A DNA stretch of 31,580 nt from JAIPJO01 sp035269015 (GTDB lineage: Bacteria; Patescibacteriota; Patescibacteriia; Patescibacteriales; UBA12465): the NCBI GenBank assembly GCA_035269015.1, contig DATFJU010000011.1, positions 1 to 31,580 on the forward strand. The letters run 5' to 3'. Position 1 is the stretch's first letter. Each line of letters opens with the position of its first letter. The translations under genes were made by a program, and so were the position numbers. Positions 30,682-31,580 of the stretch are shown here, piece after piece. The notes under the pieces are model-generated. The model did not search any database and was not told where the DNA came from. It saw only the letters and a list, made by a program, of their open reading frames with translations.

Positions 30682-30709
30682 AAAACAGAGCTTCGAAAAG
30701 CCCTGTTTT
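30682..30709 (-). terminator. Terminator of the tRNA-Ser gene with UUCG loop
   Basis: Read leftward: AAAACAGGGCTT, loop TTCG, AAGCTCTGTTTT, then GTTTTA. All twelve positions pair on the minus strand if one G-U is allowed, whereas the plus strand has an A-C mismatch at that place. The RNA is therefore meant to be read leftward from the tRNA, 28 bases past its end. Confidence 0.85.
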
Positions 30710-30736
30710 AAACCACCTCGTGCTAGCACGATGTTG

Positions 30737-30823
30737 CGGAGAGGGAGGGATTCGAACCCTCGGTACCATTTCTGGTACGACAGTTTTCAAGACTGTTCCG
30801 TTCGACCACTCCGGCACCTCTCC
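30737..30823 (-). tRNA. tRNA-Ser(UGA)
   Basis: 87 bases with acceptor arms GGAGAGG and CCTCTCC, D arm with AGTGGTCGAACGG, anticodon stem ACAGT / ACTGT around loop CTTGAAA (anticodon TGA, reading UCA), the long variable arm typical of class II tRNAs (GTACCAGAAATGGTAC) and T arm GAGGGTTCGAATCCCTC. The discriminator is G and no CCA is encoded. The accessory island lies directly beyond its 3' end, a common place for integration. Confidence 0.97.
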
Positions 30824-30864
30824 TGATATATATAATAAATTATATAGTATATTTAGTTGTTCAA

Positions 30865-31194
30865 CTATCTATCATCACCACTACCACTTAAAGTTCCTCT
30901 TTCTAATCTTGATTCTAATTTCTCAATATTTCTCTGCGCCACACCTTCCAAATCAATGTTTAACTCAGTTGCTAGTTGTGATAAATACCACAATACATCA
31001 CCTAATTCTTTTTCTATAGCTCTTCTATCTTCATCATTAACTGCTCCTGCTTTATCTCTAATAATCTTTTTAATCTTCTCAGAAACCTCTCCTGACTCCC
31101 CTGCTAAACCTAGAGTAGGGTAAATATAATTACTACCCTGATCAGGATAAAGAGCTGTTCTTCTTGATTTTTTTTGATATTCACTAAAATTCAT
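30865..31194 (-). CDS. MazG-family nucleoside triphosphate pyrophosphohydrolase
   Basis: A 109-residue single-domain all-helical protein, the length of small MazG-like enzymes that hydrolyse (d)NTPs to NMP and pyrophosphate and clean the nucleotide pool. The metal-binding pattern is clear: GLAGESGEVSEKIKK supplies the first E-x-x-E pair and EKELGDVLWYLS the second E-x-x-D pair. The Lys/Arg-rich stretch between them (KKIIRDKAG) is common in the group. It lies 41 bases upstream of the tRNA on the same strand and has its own promoter, so it is probably part of the backbone rather than the island. Confidence 0.9.
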   Translation of the reverse strand: MNFSEYQKKSRRTALYPDQGSNYIYPTLGLAGESGEVSEKIKKIIRDKAGAVNDEDRRAIEKELGDVLWYLSQLATELNIDLEGVAQRNIEKLESRLERGTLSGSGDDR

Positions 31195-31252
31195 AGAATT
31201 AAAAGAATAAAAAGAATTTTAAAAATAAAGCTCATTGAGCTCTACTAAAAAT

Positions 31253-31281
31253 ATTCTAAGCTATATTGAGATAAAAGTCAA
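31253..31281 (-). promoter_or_regulatory. Promoter of the MazG-like gene
   Basis: On the minus strand, a -35 of TTGACT (31281-31276), a 17-base spacer and a -10 of TAGAAT (31258-31253). The leader then has a small hairpin AGCTC / GAGCT (31229-31241) followed by TTATTTTT before the start codon at 31194. I see nothing else in the gap from 31195 to 31345. Confidence 0.6.
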
Positions 31282-31345
31282 AAAACAAATCCTATATTAG
31301 ACTTGTATCAATATGTAAAAAGTTATTAATATTATCAAAAATTAA

Positions 31346-31580
31346 CTATTTAATCTTTTTTTGTTTTTTGTTTTGTAAATGTTTTGAGTTTTTATTACTT
31401 ATAACACTTTCACCAATATCTTTTTCTATTTCATTTCTAGCTGTCTTTGCTACTTTACCACCTCTCTTAGCAACTTTCTTGTTCTCAGGTAATCCCTCTG
31501 GTTTATGTTTCTTAGATATCTCTGTGGTAGAAGCCTCTGCCAGCATATTAAGAACTAATTCTAAATTAGTCATATTGTCT
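31346..31580 (-). CDS. dinD: DinD-like protein, C-terminal part, cut by window edge
   Basis: The frame stays open to the right edge, so the ATG at 31573 is internal (the two codons before it read Asp-Asn). The visible 77 residues match the end of DinD: MTNLELVLNMLAEASTTEIS, then PENKKVAKRGGKVAKTAR and GESVISNKN, closely resembling my memory of the E. coli SOS protein. DinD is a LexA-regulated gene whose product inhibits RecA filament functions in E. coli; family members combine a BRO-type domain with this tail. It is probably transcribed leftward towards the MazG gene, from which it is separated by about 150 bases. Confidence 0.85.
   Translation of the reverse strand, partial: DNMTNLELVLNMLAEASTTEISKKHKPEGLPENKKVAKRGGKVAKTARNEIEKDIGESVISNKNSKHLQNKKQKKIK

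Noticed and set aside
30666..31019. Rightward frame of 117 codons containing GEGGIRTLGT-like text
   Set aside because: It is the translated complement of the tRNA-Ser gene plus the antisense of the MazG gene, a well-known annotation artefact.
1..31580. CRISPR array
   Set aside because: No set of evenly spaced repeats with unique spacers was seen; the repeats found are promoter, coding or terminator repeats.
1..31580. Recoding of UGA as in some CPR lineages
   Set aside because: The genes read through normally with the standard bacterial code, and the only clear anomaly is a TAA, not a TGA, in the 15,267 region.

Overview
The window looks like a piece of an AT-rich Patescibacteria (Candidate Phyla Radiation, probably Parcubacteria-like) chromosome with one large accessory island in it. 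This placement is an inference. It rests on a compact type IV pilus operon with paired short pilins of the type common in that group (a KKGFTLIELLVVIAIIGLLS start followed by a SARQKSRDAKRV-type helix), very low GC, short intergenic gaps and few clear Shine-Dalgarno sites. No rRNA is present. The only RNA gene of a known class is one tRNA-Ser(UGA).

Positions 1-13,400 are backbone. A long leftward cluster runs pilM, pilN-like, pilO-like, a small membrane protein, pilB, pilC and two paralogous pilins, then a FemAB-type transferase, ybeY, a large secreted protein and another pseudopilin. A terminator follows the second pilin, and a duplicated promoter precedes it. A divergent rightward gene at 11,214 encodes a membrane-anchored beta-propeller protein. 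A SAM methyltransferase and a small membrane protein close the segment.

Positions of about 13,650-30,600 form an accessory island of phage, defence and mobile genes. (a) A RhuM/Fic gene. (b) A leftward operon led by a LexA-like S24 repressor, then a membrane PIN-domain protein, an unknown protein translationally coupled to a Shedu-type nuclease, and a broken-looking small gene. (c) Diverging rightward from the same control region, a DUF2188 protein, an unknown protein, a very long hairpin with a T tract, then ParB-methyltransferase, small terminase, large terminase and serine recombinase, with no capsid or portal genes. (d) An Ltp-family (superinfection-exclusion-like) protein whose upstream region can fold into a terminator with a competing 15-bp pairing, which looks like a small RNA or attenuator. 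(e) A type II restriction-modification pair in which the C5-cytosine methyltransferase is fused to a complete, apparently self-cleavable LexA repressor and faces a Bsp6I-like endonuclease. (f) A 63-residue membrane protein overlapping an LPO_1073/Vpar_1526-like gene.

Positions 30,680-31,580 return to backbone-like content: tRNA-Ser with a UUCG-loop terminator, a MazG-family pyrophosphohydrolase and the C-terminal end of a DinD-like protein cut by the window edge.

The unifying theme is DNA-damage-responsive control. Two separate S24 autoproteolytic regulators sit in the island and a DinD-like gene lies just outside it. Both the nuclease/defence operon and the restriction-modification system could therefore be tied to RecA-stimulated repressor cleavage. 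The strongest candidates for undescribed biology are the LexA-methyltransferase fusion, the S24/PIN-TM/unknown/Shedu operon and the structured RNA upstream of the Ltp gene. All functional claims come from reading motifs by eye; no database search was run.
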